From positions 620,415,156 through 620,479,155 of the forward strand of contig NC_133666.1 in the NCBI RefSeq assembly GCF_037893015.1: a stretch of DNA of 64,000 bases, written 5' to 3'. The notes beneath the pieces were generated by a model, which saw only the letters and a list, made by a program, of their open reading frames with translations, was not told the origin of the DNA and ran no database searches. Position numbers and translations under genes: made by a program. Positions 19,501 through 30,417 of the stretch are shown one piece after another. Source of the DNA: Macrotis lagotis. Taxonomy: Eukaryota; Chordata; Mammalia; Peramelemorphia; Peramelidae. Position 1 is the first letter of the stretch; each line of letters opens with the position of its first letter.

Positions 19501-20190
19501 CCTAAAATTCTTCAAAGGCTGTTTGTCCACTTCAGGATTCATTATGGAGGGAATTCTCTGCTATGAATTGGGCTAAATAGACAGAATACTCTTTCAACTC
19601 TAATAATCTATACTTCTGTAAATGCTCTGAAGGGATGAGGAGGGTGAGAGGAAGCCATCATCATGATTGTCCAAAATAACCCCTGCCCGGAGCATGGGAA
19701 AGCAAGATATTATCCATGTTAACACATTTTAGAGTAGGGATGGTTTCAGAGAAAATGAAAGGATATTGAGTATGGGACTGGAGAGATCAGTGGAACTAGA
19801 GACATCACAAGGAATTAATGAAAAGGAAATGAATGATCTGGTATGAAAGGTACATAAAGAGCATAGAACGCAGTTGTGACCCATGGAGGTTGCCAACTGA
19901 GAAAGATGGAAGTTTGAGATAATACGAGAAAACAAAGTAAAAAAAGCTTCTCTTTCAGGAGGGAGACAGAGCCTCTTTTTTCCAGTCCACATTTTTGCCT
20001 TCTGATTAGGTGTTCTCCTTACTACACACCCTGGACACTGCTGTGGAAATTGGATCTTTACTTTGCCCCTACCTCTACCCATCTGATAGTTCAATAATAA
20101 CTTTATTAACCTAGGTGAGACATGAACTTGGTTCACATGGACTGTTTCTACTCTGATATTCAGGGACTTATTAAAGCTCTTAGGGGTAGT
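19501..20190. other. No gene seen
   Basis: This apparently single-copy sequence has no recognised repeat. The minus-strand frame at 19729-20136 (135 codons) has no motif, signal or family resemblance I can name, and no splice context, so I treat it as chance. Confidence 0.4.
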
Positions 20191-20425
20191 GTGGCATCAT
20201 AATTTGAGAGCTGTCCTCAAAGCAAGAAAGTCTTGGCCTTCTAGACCTGCCTCTGGCACATACTAGCTAAATGACCCTGGGCCAATGATCTAACTTCTCA
20301 ATGCTCTAAGTCTAGGGCAACTCTCAAATGATAAGTTGCAGAAAAGGTGTTGACCTGCTTTGATAGGAGTTTACTCAACTGAGAGTTCCCTGTAATAACA
20401 AAATTATAGATCTAGTACCTAACCC
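20191..20425 (+). repeat. tRNA-derived SINE of a different body type
   Basis: Head-like 'gtggcatcataatttgagag', B-box area decayed, then 'aatgaccctgggccaatgat', 'ctctaagtctagggcaactc' and 'gagagttccctgtaataaca'. This 3' body differs from WSINE1, Mar1 and MIR copies in the window. Confidence 0.6.
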
Positions 20426-20871
20426 TATAAAAATTATTAATCAACATCAAACATTATAAAGTTATTTTACAATCAGCTCCACGCCAAGCCAGGAAATCCT
20501 AGCATTATGGACAGATCTCTAATCTTCAGATGTAATTTTGTTCCATATATATTCCAAGCTAGCCACTGGCATCTTCAATTACCCTCCCACTTACATACAA
20601 TTAATACAAAGGTATGAATCACAAAGAAGTTAGGATACATCATTTTTATATGAAACAAAAATGAGGTAATACATCTATAGCTTAAAGAAAGAAGAGGAAA
20701 GGAAGCACCTTCCAGCAACAGACAGCAGAAAGGAAGCTGTAGGAGTTAAACCTTTTATAGCAGGGGAAGATTAGTATCCCAAGTATTCAGACAGTATCTC
20801 AAAGTATTAATGAGCCTGTCAAAGTTTATGCTCCCCTTTTACCTCTCCTACCCCAGACAAAAGTTCCTTCT
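20426..20871. other. No gene seen
   Basis: No open frame or recognised repeat. Confidence 0.4.
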
Positions 20872-21033
20872 TGGGGGCGGCTAGGTGGCGTAGTGGATAA
20901 AGCACTGGCCTTGGAGTCAGGAGTACCTGGGTTCAAATCTGGTCTCAGACACTTAATAATTACCTAGCTGTGTGGCCTTTGGCAAGCCACTTAACCCCAT
21001 TTGCCTTGCAAAAAAAAAAAAACCTAAAAAAAA
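20872..21033 (+). mobile_element. WSINE1-type SINE
   Basis: TSD aaaagttccttct on both sides; the tail has a two-part A-run separated by cct. Confidence 0.94.
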
Positions 21034-21174
21034 AAAGTTCCTTCTCCTCTCTCATAATTAGAAGAAATCCATACAAACATCTAACCCTAACCCCAGGATG
21101 GGTAAGGAATGGACACAAAATGTACACTCAGGAGACATATGCATTTTCCTCCTCCTCTACATCCTGAGATGACA

Positions 21175-22205
21175 AGACTAAAATGGAGGGCATGTTAGCA
21201 CATGATTTTCTGTTTGCCGATGATTGTGCACTCAGTATAGCCTCTGAAACTTAGATGCAACAAAGTATGTATTGTTTCTTTGCTGTTTTTGCTTATTTTA
21301 GCCTAACAGTAACACAACGAAATCACAGGTGCTCCACTAGCCAGCATCATATGTTGAACTGTCAGTTCCAGCTAATGGAAAAGTTTTGAATATTGTGGAT
21401 AAGTTCATTTACCATGGTAGTGTACTTCCCAGGAAAGTACACTTAATTGTGGAGGTTGATGATGCACATCAATTGTGGAGGTTGCCAGAGCAAGCTCAGT
21501 TTTGGGGAAGATCAGAAAGAAAATGTGGGATAGAATAATTATTAGACTGTCTACAAGATTGAAAGTTTTACAGGACCATTGAACTGAACTCATTGTTGTA
21601 TGCCTGTGAAACCTAGACAGTATACCAACTCCAAGTCAGGAAACTGAATCATTTCCATATGAATTATCTTAGAAAGATTCTGAAGATCACCTGAGAGGAT
21701 AAGGTATCAGACACTGAGATCCTTTCTTGACCTAAACTGTCAAACATTCAAACTCTACTACAGAGAGCATGGGCTGACCATGTTGTTCAAATGTCAAAAG
21801 TAAATTTGCATAAAATACTTTTTTATGGAGAAGATACACATGGCAAGGACTCACATGGTGGTCAGAAGAAGTAATACAAGGTCTTTGAAGAACCCTGGAA
21901 TTGACTGTGAGTAATGAAAGACATTGGCATGGCACCATCTAGCATGGTGTGCCATCATCAAAGAAGGTGCTGTGATCTTTGGACAAAACAGAATTGAAGC
22001 AGCTTAAAAGAAACATGAGATGTGCAAATTTGAGACAATCCACTGAACATGTTCACATGGACTATTTGTGCTGCCCTGTGGTAAAGCCTACTGAGTTCAT
22101 ATTGATAAGCCACAGTCAAGACACACTGTAACTTGACTCTAACACAGTGATGCCATTTTGGTCCTTTTCAAGAACAAAAGGCAACAACCAAACAACCAAC
22201 TACAA
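21175..22205 (+). pseudogene. RTE-type LINE, 3' third (reverse transcriptase end and tail)
   Basis: RTE (BovB-like) non-LTR retrotransposons encode one protein with endonuclease and reverse transcriptase. This copy begins near the catalytic FADD box (21213-21224, TTT GCC GAT GAT) and continues through an IARASSVFG-like region (about 21483-21510), the LLYACETWTVYQ-like block (about 21595-21630) and a C-terminal part. It ends in the RTE 3' tail 'ttttggtccttttcaagaac' and a CAAC-rich end (22156-22200). Frames are broken many times and the 5' two thirds are absent, so it is a dead 5'-truncated copy. The same region is present at 56770-57980. Confidence 0.88.
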
Positions 22206-22518
22206 TATATTTTACCTTTCTCATGCTTCAGAAGGTAGGTAGTTCCAAATTTTGGGGGGAATAAGGTAAGTATTATGAAGACTCAAAGAATTTAAAAGTC
22301 CTTAAGAGCAAAGAGTTTATTAAGACCCTGAGGACTATTGGACTTTGCAAATAATATGTGTTTAATGTTTGTTGAATTGATTATTCTTTGCTTGACCTTT
22401 CAACAAGTTCAATTCAGCAACCATTTAAGTGTCTATATCATGCAGATACAAATTTCTGATAAAATATACTCCCTGCTCATGAAGAACTTAGTCTAGTCGG
22501 GAATTAAGAAATGCCCTC
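22206..22518. other. No gene; weak LINE2 text
   Basis: 22410-22500 ('gtgtctatatcatgcagata', 'ctcatgaagaacttagtcta') looks like a reversed LINE2 end; the rest is unassigned. Confidence 0.4.
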
Positions 22519-22690
22519 ATGGAGTGGCTAGGTGGCTCAGTAGGTAGAGCACCAGTCCTGGAGTGAGGAGTACCTGGGTTCAAATCCGACCTTAGACACT
22601 TAATAATTACCTAGCTGTGTGGCCTTAAGCCACTTAACCCCATTGCCTTGCAAAAACTAAAAACAAACAAACAAACAAACAAAAAACAAT
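22519..22690 (+). mobile_element. WSINE1-type SINE
   Basis: TSD approx. aagaaatgcc(ct)ct, with a (CAAA)n tail of about 40 bp. Confidence 0.92.
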
Positions 22691-23355
22691 AAAAAGAAAT
22701 GCCTCTTCTTTTTTTTTCTCTATACTAGTTGGTTCATCCACACCTGAACACATATCGGCAGATCAGAAGATCCTATTACCAAAGATGCTGAGACATGATT
22801 CCAGAATGTTTTGCTTCCCCACTAAAACCAATATTTTCCTGAATAATTAGCTTTCAAAGCCTCTACCTTGATCAGAGTAAATCAGATTGAGAAGTCACTG
22901 ACTGAGAAATGTTTTTCCCACAATGCCTTGGTAATTATAATAGTTTTCTGATATCTTATTGGACATACCTGTGCCTACCTGGTAAAATTATCAGTCTGTC
23001 GAATGAATTGATTGACTGTCCAATGCTAATAAACCAGCATGAATCAGAAATAGATTTTACTGCAGTTAATTCACTCAAAGTATGACACACTTCATTAATA
23101 GTTGATGGCTGTATAGTCATTCACAATTTAGCTAGTAGTGTTTATACATTACATAAAACAAATAAAAAAGATGACCACTGATTATAGTGCAGCTTGTTAC
23201 ATTATGTTACATTATGTTCATTAAAGAGAATGTATATCATTAGTTATAGGAGTTTGAGAAGGGATTTGTTCTTGTTATTATTGTTAGTCCACCAAATTAG
23301 ACATCACCTGTCAGACTAGATAGAAGAGAAGGAGATTCCTTAAGAAGTTGAAGTC
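22691..23355. other. No gene; unassigned
   Basis: AT-rich, apparently unique. Short duplications such as 'acattatgttacattatgtt' (23197-23216) are seen. Confidence 0.4.
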
Positions 23356-23469
23356 CAGGGGCAGCTAGGTGGTGCAGTGGATAGAGTGGCTCACCTGAAC
23401 TCAGAACTTAATATTTACCTAGCTGTGTGATCTTGGGCAAGCCACTTAACCCCATTGCCTTGAAAAAAA
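23356..23469 (+). mobile_element. WSINE1-type SINE with internal deletion
   Basis: The segment around the B box is lost ('gatagagtggctcacctgaa'). TSD aagttgaagtc at 23345-23355 and 23471-23481. Confidence 0.92.
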
Positions 23470-23481
23470 AAGTTGAAGTCT

Positions 23482-23769
23482 TCCTTTTTTATTTTTTTTT
23501 AAATAATTAAGCCTTTTTATACCAATTGGGAGAGAATATCAGATAATGAAGGGAAATAGCTCATACAGCTGAATTGCAGTTCATACAGAAATCATACATG
23601 GCAAAATAGTGAATACAGAACCAAAAGGAGTCATTTCCACCCTTAGGTTGTAGCTCATGCTATTAGTCCCCTTTCCAAAAATAAAAAGCTGATTTAAAAA
23701 AAGTTCAACAGTTTTCTGGTGCTTATATTTTCTTAGTATGTAATTCAAGTTAGCAAAATTTTCCTCTGA
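23482..23769. other. No gene; unassigned
   Basis: T-rich start, then mixed sequence with no recognised feature. Confidence 0.4.
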
Positions 23770-23968
23770 GTGTCAGCTTCAGACACTTACTAGTTTTATA
23801 ACCCTAGATAAGTTACTTAATCTTGTTTGCTTTAGTTCCTCCCATGTAAAATGACCTGGAGAAAGAAATGGCAAATCATTCCAGTATATTTGCAAAAAAA
23901 AACAAAACAAAACCCAAATGGGGTCATGAAGAGTTGGACACAACTAAAACAACCCAATAACAATAAAA
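23770..23968 (+). mobile_element. Mar1-type SINE (RTE-like tail)
   Basis: Body 'cttcagacacttactagttt', core 'aatgacctggagaaagaaat', then the RTE-like tail 'atggggtcatgaagagttgg' followed by 'acacaactaaaacaaccc'. The tRNA-like head is incomplete. Confidence 0.82.
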
Positions 23969-24729
23969 TGTATATTATATATAGCACTTGACATTTGGGA
24001 TCAGTAACATCTATCTTTCAATTGTTCAAAGGTTCTCCATTGACCCAAATATCCAAAGTTACTGTGCAAGACCTTCATGGGTGATAACAAGAGATTTATG
24101 GGACAGCACCAACTTCTAATATAATACTCAATCAAAGAGTTCAACTCCTCTGTTCTGTTAGCATTAAGGGACCCTCCAAATTATGAAATTTGAGTTGGGG
24201 GGGATAGGGGCAAGGAAAACCCTTCATTTTGTGACATAGTATTTCTCATATTTATCATCCATGCCTTTGTTCTCATGGACGCTCATCTAAGGAAAATGGA
24301 AATAAAGAGGATTTGCTATAGGAATTAAAATTCTTGAATGTTTCTTTCTTCAGATGAAAGTTCCAGACCCTCAAGTTTACTTACATTTGATTACAAACTA
24401 GTTCCCTGGGACTCACAGATAGTTCTCACTCCTGCAGGTATCAAATATAATTGTAATGTAGTGAAGCTTAAACATTAGGATATTGGTATTCATATTGGAA
24501 TTCTTCTCTGTTCTAGGCAAAGTTTGAAATTTTATAAAATTATATCTGCTTCACTCCTAGAAATGATTTTTCATTTCTCTTCACTGAATGGCAAACAATC
24601 TAAGATTCAGCATTCTTGGTTGCTAATTCAATGTAATGGTTTTTTGGAGAATTCCTTTTGAAATTCTGGAGACTGAAGTTAGATCTCTGCATATGGGTGA
24701 TAGCTAATGCATAAGATCAGATGAGATCA
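23969..24729. other. No gene; unassigned
   Basis: Apparently single-copy. A short G-run is at 24198-24206. No credible exon. Confidence 0.4.
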
Positions 24730-25085
24730 GAAGACTAGAAAGAGAAATAGCCTCAAGAACTACCCCAGGGGGTCTACTCACACAAGGCTGATGATTCTGC
24801 AAAGGGTACTGAAAGGGAATGACCAGATATGTAGGACAAGAACAAGTAGATAAGAATATCTTGAAACCAACAGGATAGAGAGAGTGTCTAAGTGGAGGGA
24901 CTTGTCAACAATAGCAAATACTACATAGAATTCAAGAAGCTAAAACTGAGAAAAAGCCATCAAATTTGGCAAATAATAGATCATTAATGCAGTTTCAGGT
25001 GAATCAGAAGCCAGATTACAAAGGATTTAGAAGGGAGAGAGAAGAGAGAGAAAAAGAAGCAAAAAGGATAAATTGCTTATTTTTA
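24730..25085 (-). repeat. LINE2 fragment, reverse (internal region)
   Basis: Reversed LINE2 ORF2 text: 'gatagagagagtgtctaagt', 'acttgtcaacaatagcaaat', 'gccatcaaatttggcaaata' and 'gaatcagaagccagattaca'. These are complements of the region preceding the LINE2 YADD box. Confidence 0.65.
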
Positions 25086-25859
25086 GGAGCTTCTCTGTAG
25101 GAGGAAAAAAAGAATTTAATGATACTTTAAGGATCAAATGAACGTTATAAATAGTACTATACAAAGAAGTTCCCATATATCAGAAGACCTTTGCACTTTA
25201 ATTGAGAAGTGTATGTGATCTTTGGACAAAACAGAATTGCTGAAATTGATGTTAGGAAAAGGCTTATTATATAGCAAATGGTGTTTCTGTCTCCCAGATG
25301 TCAACTTGGAGAACTAAATCAGTAAGACAACGGGGAAAGTGTGTGGGGAGATGTGTGAAAGTACATATTCCAACACCCTAACTTTCTCTTTATCTTTAGA
25401 AATATTTCTGGTATACCATTTCATGCCATTCTTTCCTTGCTAGCTAGACACCACTGCTTGACTAACTACTGTAACTCACTTGTTGTTTGTAACCACTTCA
25501 TCTGTAACCCCAATTAGGCAGAACAAAGGTAAACAGGAACAGAACCTGGAGGCCTATGAGGGTGGAGAATGGAGTAGAGACAGGACCCAGGATGTTGTAG
25601 TAGTTAGGAGCAGGGTGAAATGAACAGGATGAGAACAGGAGACAAACCTATGTCCTTATGATATGACAGCTACTGGTGAGGCTGTTCTAGAAGATCGTTC
25701 TCAATCATAGTTCTTCCCACTTGCTTTCTCAAACTTTTCTCTAACTTGGTGAATTCCAAACATGCAATATCTTGTCTTATTCTTTTACTCATTTACTTGA
25801 GAAGAGATATGGGGGAAAGGGAAGATTTTGTAGACTGTCCAATAAAATGTATGTGAAAC
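25086..25859. other. No gene; unassigned, tiny RTE-like match
   Basis: 25214-25239 is identical over 26 bp to part of the RTE copy at 21971-21996. Nothing else here is recognised. Confidence 0.4.
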
Positions 25860-26007
25860 AGGGCAGCTAGGTGGCACAGTGGATAGAACCTCAGTCTGGG
25901 AGTCAGGAGGACCTGGGTTCAAATTTGACCTCAAACACTTAATAATCACCTATGTGACACTGGCAAATCACTTAACCCCATTGCCTTAAATAAATAAAAT
26001 TTTAAAA
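25860..26007 (+). mobile_element. WSINE1-type SINE
   Basis: Forward copy, body slightly diverged (ACCTATGTGACACTGG lacks the usual tagctg). Its A/T tail became the target of the next SINE. Confidence 0.9.
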
Positions 26008-26018
26008 AACACCTTATT

Positions 26019-26163
26019 GGGGGGGCAGCTAGGTAGTGGAGTGAATAGATCACCAGCCCCGAAGTCAAGAGGACCTGAGATCAAACCCATCCTCAGACAC
26101 TTTATAATTACCTAGCTGTGTGACCTTGGGCAAGTCACTTAACTCTGTTGCCTTGCAGAAAAA
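26019..26163 (+). mobile_element. WSINE1-type SINE
   Basis: Directly downstream of another copy in the same orientation. TSD aaaacacctta / aaaaaacctta. Confidence 0.9.
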
Positions 26164-26458
26164 AAAACCTTATGACTATCTGAGGACAAAGGATAGGGCA
26201 TATTCATCTCATTGTGAAACATGGTGGCTCTCTCGTGCCAAAGTACTTCAAAGGAAATTTGAACTAAAAGAAGAAATTGACATCCTTTTTGGTGATAATA
26301 ATAAAGATAAAGCAAATTTATTTTGTAATAAAAATTTCTTCCTAACACATGATTTGGTAGAATCTTTTAAACTTAGTGATTTAAACAAATTAACTCAAAG
26401 TCTTCAGATTTGTACTTTGATTCAGAAAAATAGAGGATATGAAAAAATAGAACATTGA
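26164..26458 (+). pseudogene. hAT-type transposase fragment
   Basis: An open frame of about 95 codons ends at a stop at 26456-26458. It reads SSHCETWWLSRAKVLQRKFE, then LKEEIDILF, later a ..LVESFKLSDLNKLTQSLQ segment. This matches the conserved 'HTEVRWLSRGKVLxRxFEL' block and the downstream 'LNELNLSLQ' block of hAT transposases and of host genes derived from them (ZBED, FAM200, GTF2IRD2 groups). The usual family proteins are 500-700 residues, so only the middle-to-C-terminal part is present. The frame's nominal start lies in the SINE upstream, so it is not a real start. The region between the two blocks is shortened and the part after SLQ does not match. It is probably a dead fragment, though the intact frame is notable. 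Confidence 0.72.
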
Positions 26459-27147
26459 ATAATAAATATATGAATGTTTTTACATTTTCCTAATTTAAAA
26501 ACATTTTCCCTGCAAATGAAATATTAAAAAGTAAAGAACCATTTATTAATCATGTAAACTGAGTGCAGAAGCATTTCTCATTTTATTTTAAAGACTAAGA
26601 TATTTCTAAATATGGTTGTGTAATGATGGATATGCTCAGAGCTATCTTTCTTGTATATACATGGAAGCTTTGAAGGGCCTGCTTTAGAGCCTGTGTGACT
26701 CATTTTTTAAGGGCTTGTGTTGTGAAATGAGGCCCTTTATTAGTTGCAGAGCAAGAAAAGATGATAACTTCAGATGTACAAAAGGGAATAACCCTCCTCC
26801 TCACTTTAGTATTGGTTCTATTTCTTCCATGTGGCAAGTAGTGCATTCTGTATGAGGACTTCTATAAAAAGAGGAAAGAAGATAATCAATGCTCATTCTT
26901 CCATTCCACCATTACTTCCCAGTTGGTGTATGGTCTCAACTATTCAATTAATTTGCAACTATGCTATTCTCTATCTTTTCTCCTTTCTGTTCTTTCTTGA
27001 GAGGGCTACTCAACATGGTACTTTTAGCAGATATGTTTAGATTTTGAAGCAATTATGAGAGTTCAAAAGGTCCAAAGATAGTGAGTCTCATGAGAACAGT
27101 TGACCAAAAAAGAGGCTGAGTATAAAGGTCAAAGACAATTTAGGTTT
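26459..27147. other. No gene; unassigned AT-rich
   Basis: May contain further decayed hAT element sequence, but no terminal inverted repeat was recognised. Confidence 0.4.
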
Positions 27148-27163
27148 GAAATAGAGTCATGGT

Positions 27164-27328
27164 AGGGGCAGCTAGGTGGCGCAGTGAATAGAGCACCAGC
27201 CTTGGAGTCAGGAGTACTGGGTTCAAATCCGACCTCAGACACTTGATAATTACCTAGCCATGTGGCCTTGGGCAAGCCACTTAACCTCATTGCCTTGAAA
27301 AATCTAAAAAAAAAAAAAAAAAAAAAAA
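27164..27328 (+). mobile_element. WSINE1-type SINE, young-looking
   Basis: Perfect 16-bp TSD gaaatagagtcatggt at 27148-27163 and 27329-27344, with a long A-tail (27307-27328). The intact tail and duplication suggest a recent insertion. Confidence 0.96.
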
Positions 27329-27344
27329 GAAATAGAGTCATGGT

Positions 27345-28357
27345 GTCATGGTGCAGAGCCAAAGTAAAGTATAAAATGGTTAATCAAGAATCCTACAAAT
27401 TACCTTGAATCCTGATAAAGTTTAAGTATCAGTCTCCCAGCAGATAGTAAATGTAATTTTAAATTTTTAGTAAATCTTTGTTTTTTTTTAAATGTTGTGC
27501 TTGTTTAACATTCCATATATGTGTAAAAACTCATTACTTGTCCCATCCCTAATTTATATCATATGTTGAGTACCTTTTTTAACTTCCCCTTTTTAAGGAA
27601 GAGGTTGGACATTAGCCATAAGTAAAACTGTCCTTTGAAATACAGGATGGGGGACTTGAAGAACCAAAGAGTATGAGAAAGTATGAGAAATCTTCTCATT
27701 AGAAGCCAAGCATTCTAGGCTTTAACTGATTTCAAACCAGTTTTTGGACACGGTGACCTCAAAATAGTTCTTCATGATTTGAAATGGTTAAGGAATACTT
27801 TTGTTATATATAAATATAATCCATTTGAACAATGGTTAATAAACTATACATTGAAATAAGCATTTGAATCTAAAAATCTGATAGTAATTAAAGAGTTCTC
27901 TGACTAATAGAACAAAATTATACAGTTAACTAACAATTGTAAGTTTTCATTTGTATGAAGTGGGACTGCTATAAAAATGAAATATTGATCCTGATTGATA
28001 GTTAAATAAGAATTATGAAGAACAATATTCTCAGTGACACCACCAATGAGAATCTTTGTGATGAGAAACAAGCCCACCAGACTCATGAACACTATTATTC
28101 TGAATATAATCCTTTAAGTCTATAAATGTAATAAGGGCAATGGGTTTGAGCATGAGCAATGGCCACTTCTGAGATGATCCAGATTCAGACCCCTTGATAA
28201 AACTGAGTATATATTCAGGACTACAGCAGGAATACTGGTCCCCTGGCCCAGTAGAAGATTAATAGCTCAATTTATCTAACTCCCTACACCTTACAAAATG
28301 GAGTGTTTGAAAACCTGAAGATTTTTTCTTTCAGACTTGCCTACCTATAAGGAAGAA
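27345..28357. other. No gene; unassigned, AT-rich
   Basis: About 1 kb with no recognised repeat, RNA or coding frame. Confidence 0.4.
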
Positions 28358-28539
28358 GAAGCAATCTAAGTAATACAGTGACTAGAGCACTAGACCTGCA
28401 ATCAGGAAGTGCAGAGTTCAAATCAGTCTCAAATCCTTACATAGATAAGTGATCCTCAACAAATCACTTAACTTCTGTTTGCCTCAGTTTCTCAACTGTG
28501 CAATGGGGATAATAACAAAATATAGCTTTCACAATTCTA

Positions 28540-29023
28540 AAAGATTTGTGACAGAAAATGTTATCCATATCCAGAGAAAAAAATATGGAGTCTGAATGCA
28601 TACTATTTTCACTTTTTTTTTTTAGGTTTTTGCAAGGCAAATGGGGTTAAGTGGCTTGCCCAAGGCCACACAGCTAGGTAATTATTAAGTGTCTGAGACC
28701 AGATTTGAACCCAGGTACTTATGACTCCAAGGCCGGTGCTTTATCCACTATGCCACCTAGCTGCCCCCATTTTCACTTTTTAAAATTAGTTTTATGTTTT
28801 TTTCTTTCTCATGGTTTTTCCCCTTTATTTCTGATTCTTCTTTCACAACATGACTAATATAGAAATGTGTTAAACATGATTGTACATATATAACCTGTAT
28901 TAGATTACTTGTCATGGGGTAGAGGAAGGGTAGGCAAGAAAATGTGGAACTTAAAGTCTTACAAAAAATCAATATTGAAAACTATCTTTACATGTAATTG
29001 GAAAAAAATTTAATTAAAAACCC
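28540..29023 (+). mobile_element. LINE1 3' terminal fragment inside a SINE
   Basis: 'ttatccatatccagagaaaa', 'ggagtctgaatgcatactat', then 'cacaacatgactaatataga', 'gtggaacttaaagtcttac' and the terminal 'ctatctttacatgtaattgg' give the LINE1 3' end. Confidence 0.85.
28617..28767 (-). mobile_element. WSINE1-type SINE, reverse
   Basis: Inserted in LINE1 T-rich sequence. TSD attttcacttttt on both sides (about 28604 and 28769). Confidence 0.92.
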
Positions 29024-29109
29024 ATAACTTTCAGGTGTGTTGTAAGGATCAAATGGAATAATATTTGTCAAATTGTAAGCACAATATATGTTTGGTACAG
29101 AGTAAGACC

Positions 29110-29250
29110 TCTGTCTCACTGTTTCTGTTTCCCTCCCTCATGTTCTGTCTCTCTGTGTCTCTGTTTCTGTTTTTCTCTCTTTATCTCAGTTTTTCTCAGT
29201 CTCTCTCTCTCTCTACATACACACACACACACACACGTATACACAGACAC
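29110..29250. repeat. Pyrimidine-rich (CT)n tract followed by (CA)n
   Basis: TCTCTGTTTC-type repeats (29110-29213) lead into about nine CA units (29217-29236). Likely grown from the SINE tail just upstream. Confidence 0.9.
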
Positions 29251-29361
29251 ATATATGTAAAATAGAAAAGTTCATGCAGTGGTGATACCTACTTTACATT
29301 GCCAAAATTTTTCTTTTTTTGTTCCAATTTTTCTTTTTTTTTCTTTAGAACTTGAACATAC

Positions 29362-29535
29362 TGGGGTAACTGGTGGTGCAGTGGATAGAGCACCGGCCCT
29401 GGAGTCAGAAGGACCTGAGTTCAAATGCGACCTCAGACACTTAATAATTACCTAGCTCTGTGATCTTGGGCAAGTCACTTAAACCCATTGCCTTTCAAAA
29501 AACAAACAAACAAGCCAACAAAAAAAAAACAAACA
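29362..29535 (+). mobile_element. WSINE1-type SINE
   Basis: Head slightly altered ('ggggtaactggtggtgcag'), long AAAC-rich tail. Flanks acatactgg / agattactgg. Confidence 0.88.
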
Positions 29536-29596
29536 GATTACTGGTCCAGATTTGGGGGAATGGGTCAAGAAGAACTATTGCAGAAAGTGAAGCTTA

Positions 29597-29749
29597 TGGG
29601 GTGGCTAGTGGCGCAATGAATAAAGAACCGGCCCTGGAGTCAGGAGTACCTGGGTTCAAATCAGATCTCAGACACTTAATAATGACCTAGCTGTGTGGCC
29701 TTGGGCAAGCCACTTAACCCCATTTGCCTTGCAAAAACCTAAAAAAAAA
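29597..29749 (+). mobile_element. WSINE1-type SINE
   Basis: TSD aaagtgaagctta at 29584-29596 and 29750-29762. The A-box region has a small change (gtggctagtggcgcaatg). Confidence 0.93.
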
Positions 29750-29762
29750 AAAGTGAAGCTTA

Positions 29763-30399
29763 AATCACAAGTTGCAGGAAGACAGAATTTCCAAGAGGCA
29801 GATGTGATTCAAGAGTATTATCCATCAAGGATGTTCCATATCTGATTGGCCCATCACAAGGCATTCTTATTTTGAACCAACAGCTCACAGACCTTGAAAA
29901 GTACTTCTCCCTGTGTACCCTAGATGGCCCTTTCCTAAGAACTCACCACTGTTAACCTGCCTGAAACTTTAATGGGACTTCTTCCCCACCCACACCACCA
30001 AATCCAAGAATTTGCACTGCTAAATGACTTGGATTAATTTCTCACTGATTGAGACTGATTTAGTTTAGGGAACGAAATGGAATATTGCACAAAATATTAT
30101 GTAACCTCTGATCCAAAACCTATTGATATGGAACTCTCTCTTTATTGGTGGAGGAAAATGCTCAAAGTCTGAGTTAAGACAGGTATTCTCGAACTTCAAG
30201 AATCAACATAATCCACAGGGTTCAGTCTTAACAATTCCTAGCCTTCTCAAGTGTGGACCAAGGAAGCAAAGCAGGATAATAGCACCATCAGTTCTAAGCT
30301 ACAATCAAAAACCTGAAACAATCAGGATACATAAAGCAACAAGCTGGGATACAAAACCTTGACACTTTGACCATCTATGCAGATTGTGCAGAGGCTTAC
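29763..30399. other. No gene; unassigned, apparently unique
   Basis: Balanced composition, no recognised repeat. Two open frames (plus 30123-30362 and a minus frame overlapping the RPS14 copy) have no recognisable motif. Confidence 0.4.
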
Positions 30400-30417
30400 A
30401 AAAGAATAGAAGTGAGG

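Larger units (their letters stand above)
28358..29110 (+). repeat. MIR/CORE-type SINE split by a LINE1 end that is itself split by a SINE
   Basis: The head and core are at 28358-28530 ('gtgactagagcactagacct', 'tttgcctcagtttctcaact', 'gcaatggggataataacaaa'). The tail resumes at about 29026 ('ctttcaggtgtgttgtaagg', 'atcaaatggaataatatttg', 'tttggtacagagtaag'). Between them is a LINE1 3' fragment. Confidence 0.78.

Noticed and set aside
19729..20136. 135-codon minus-strand frame
   Set aside because: No recognisable domain, signal or splice context; composition is not coding-like.
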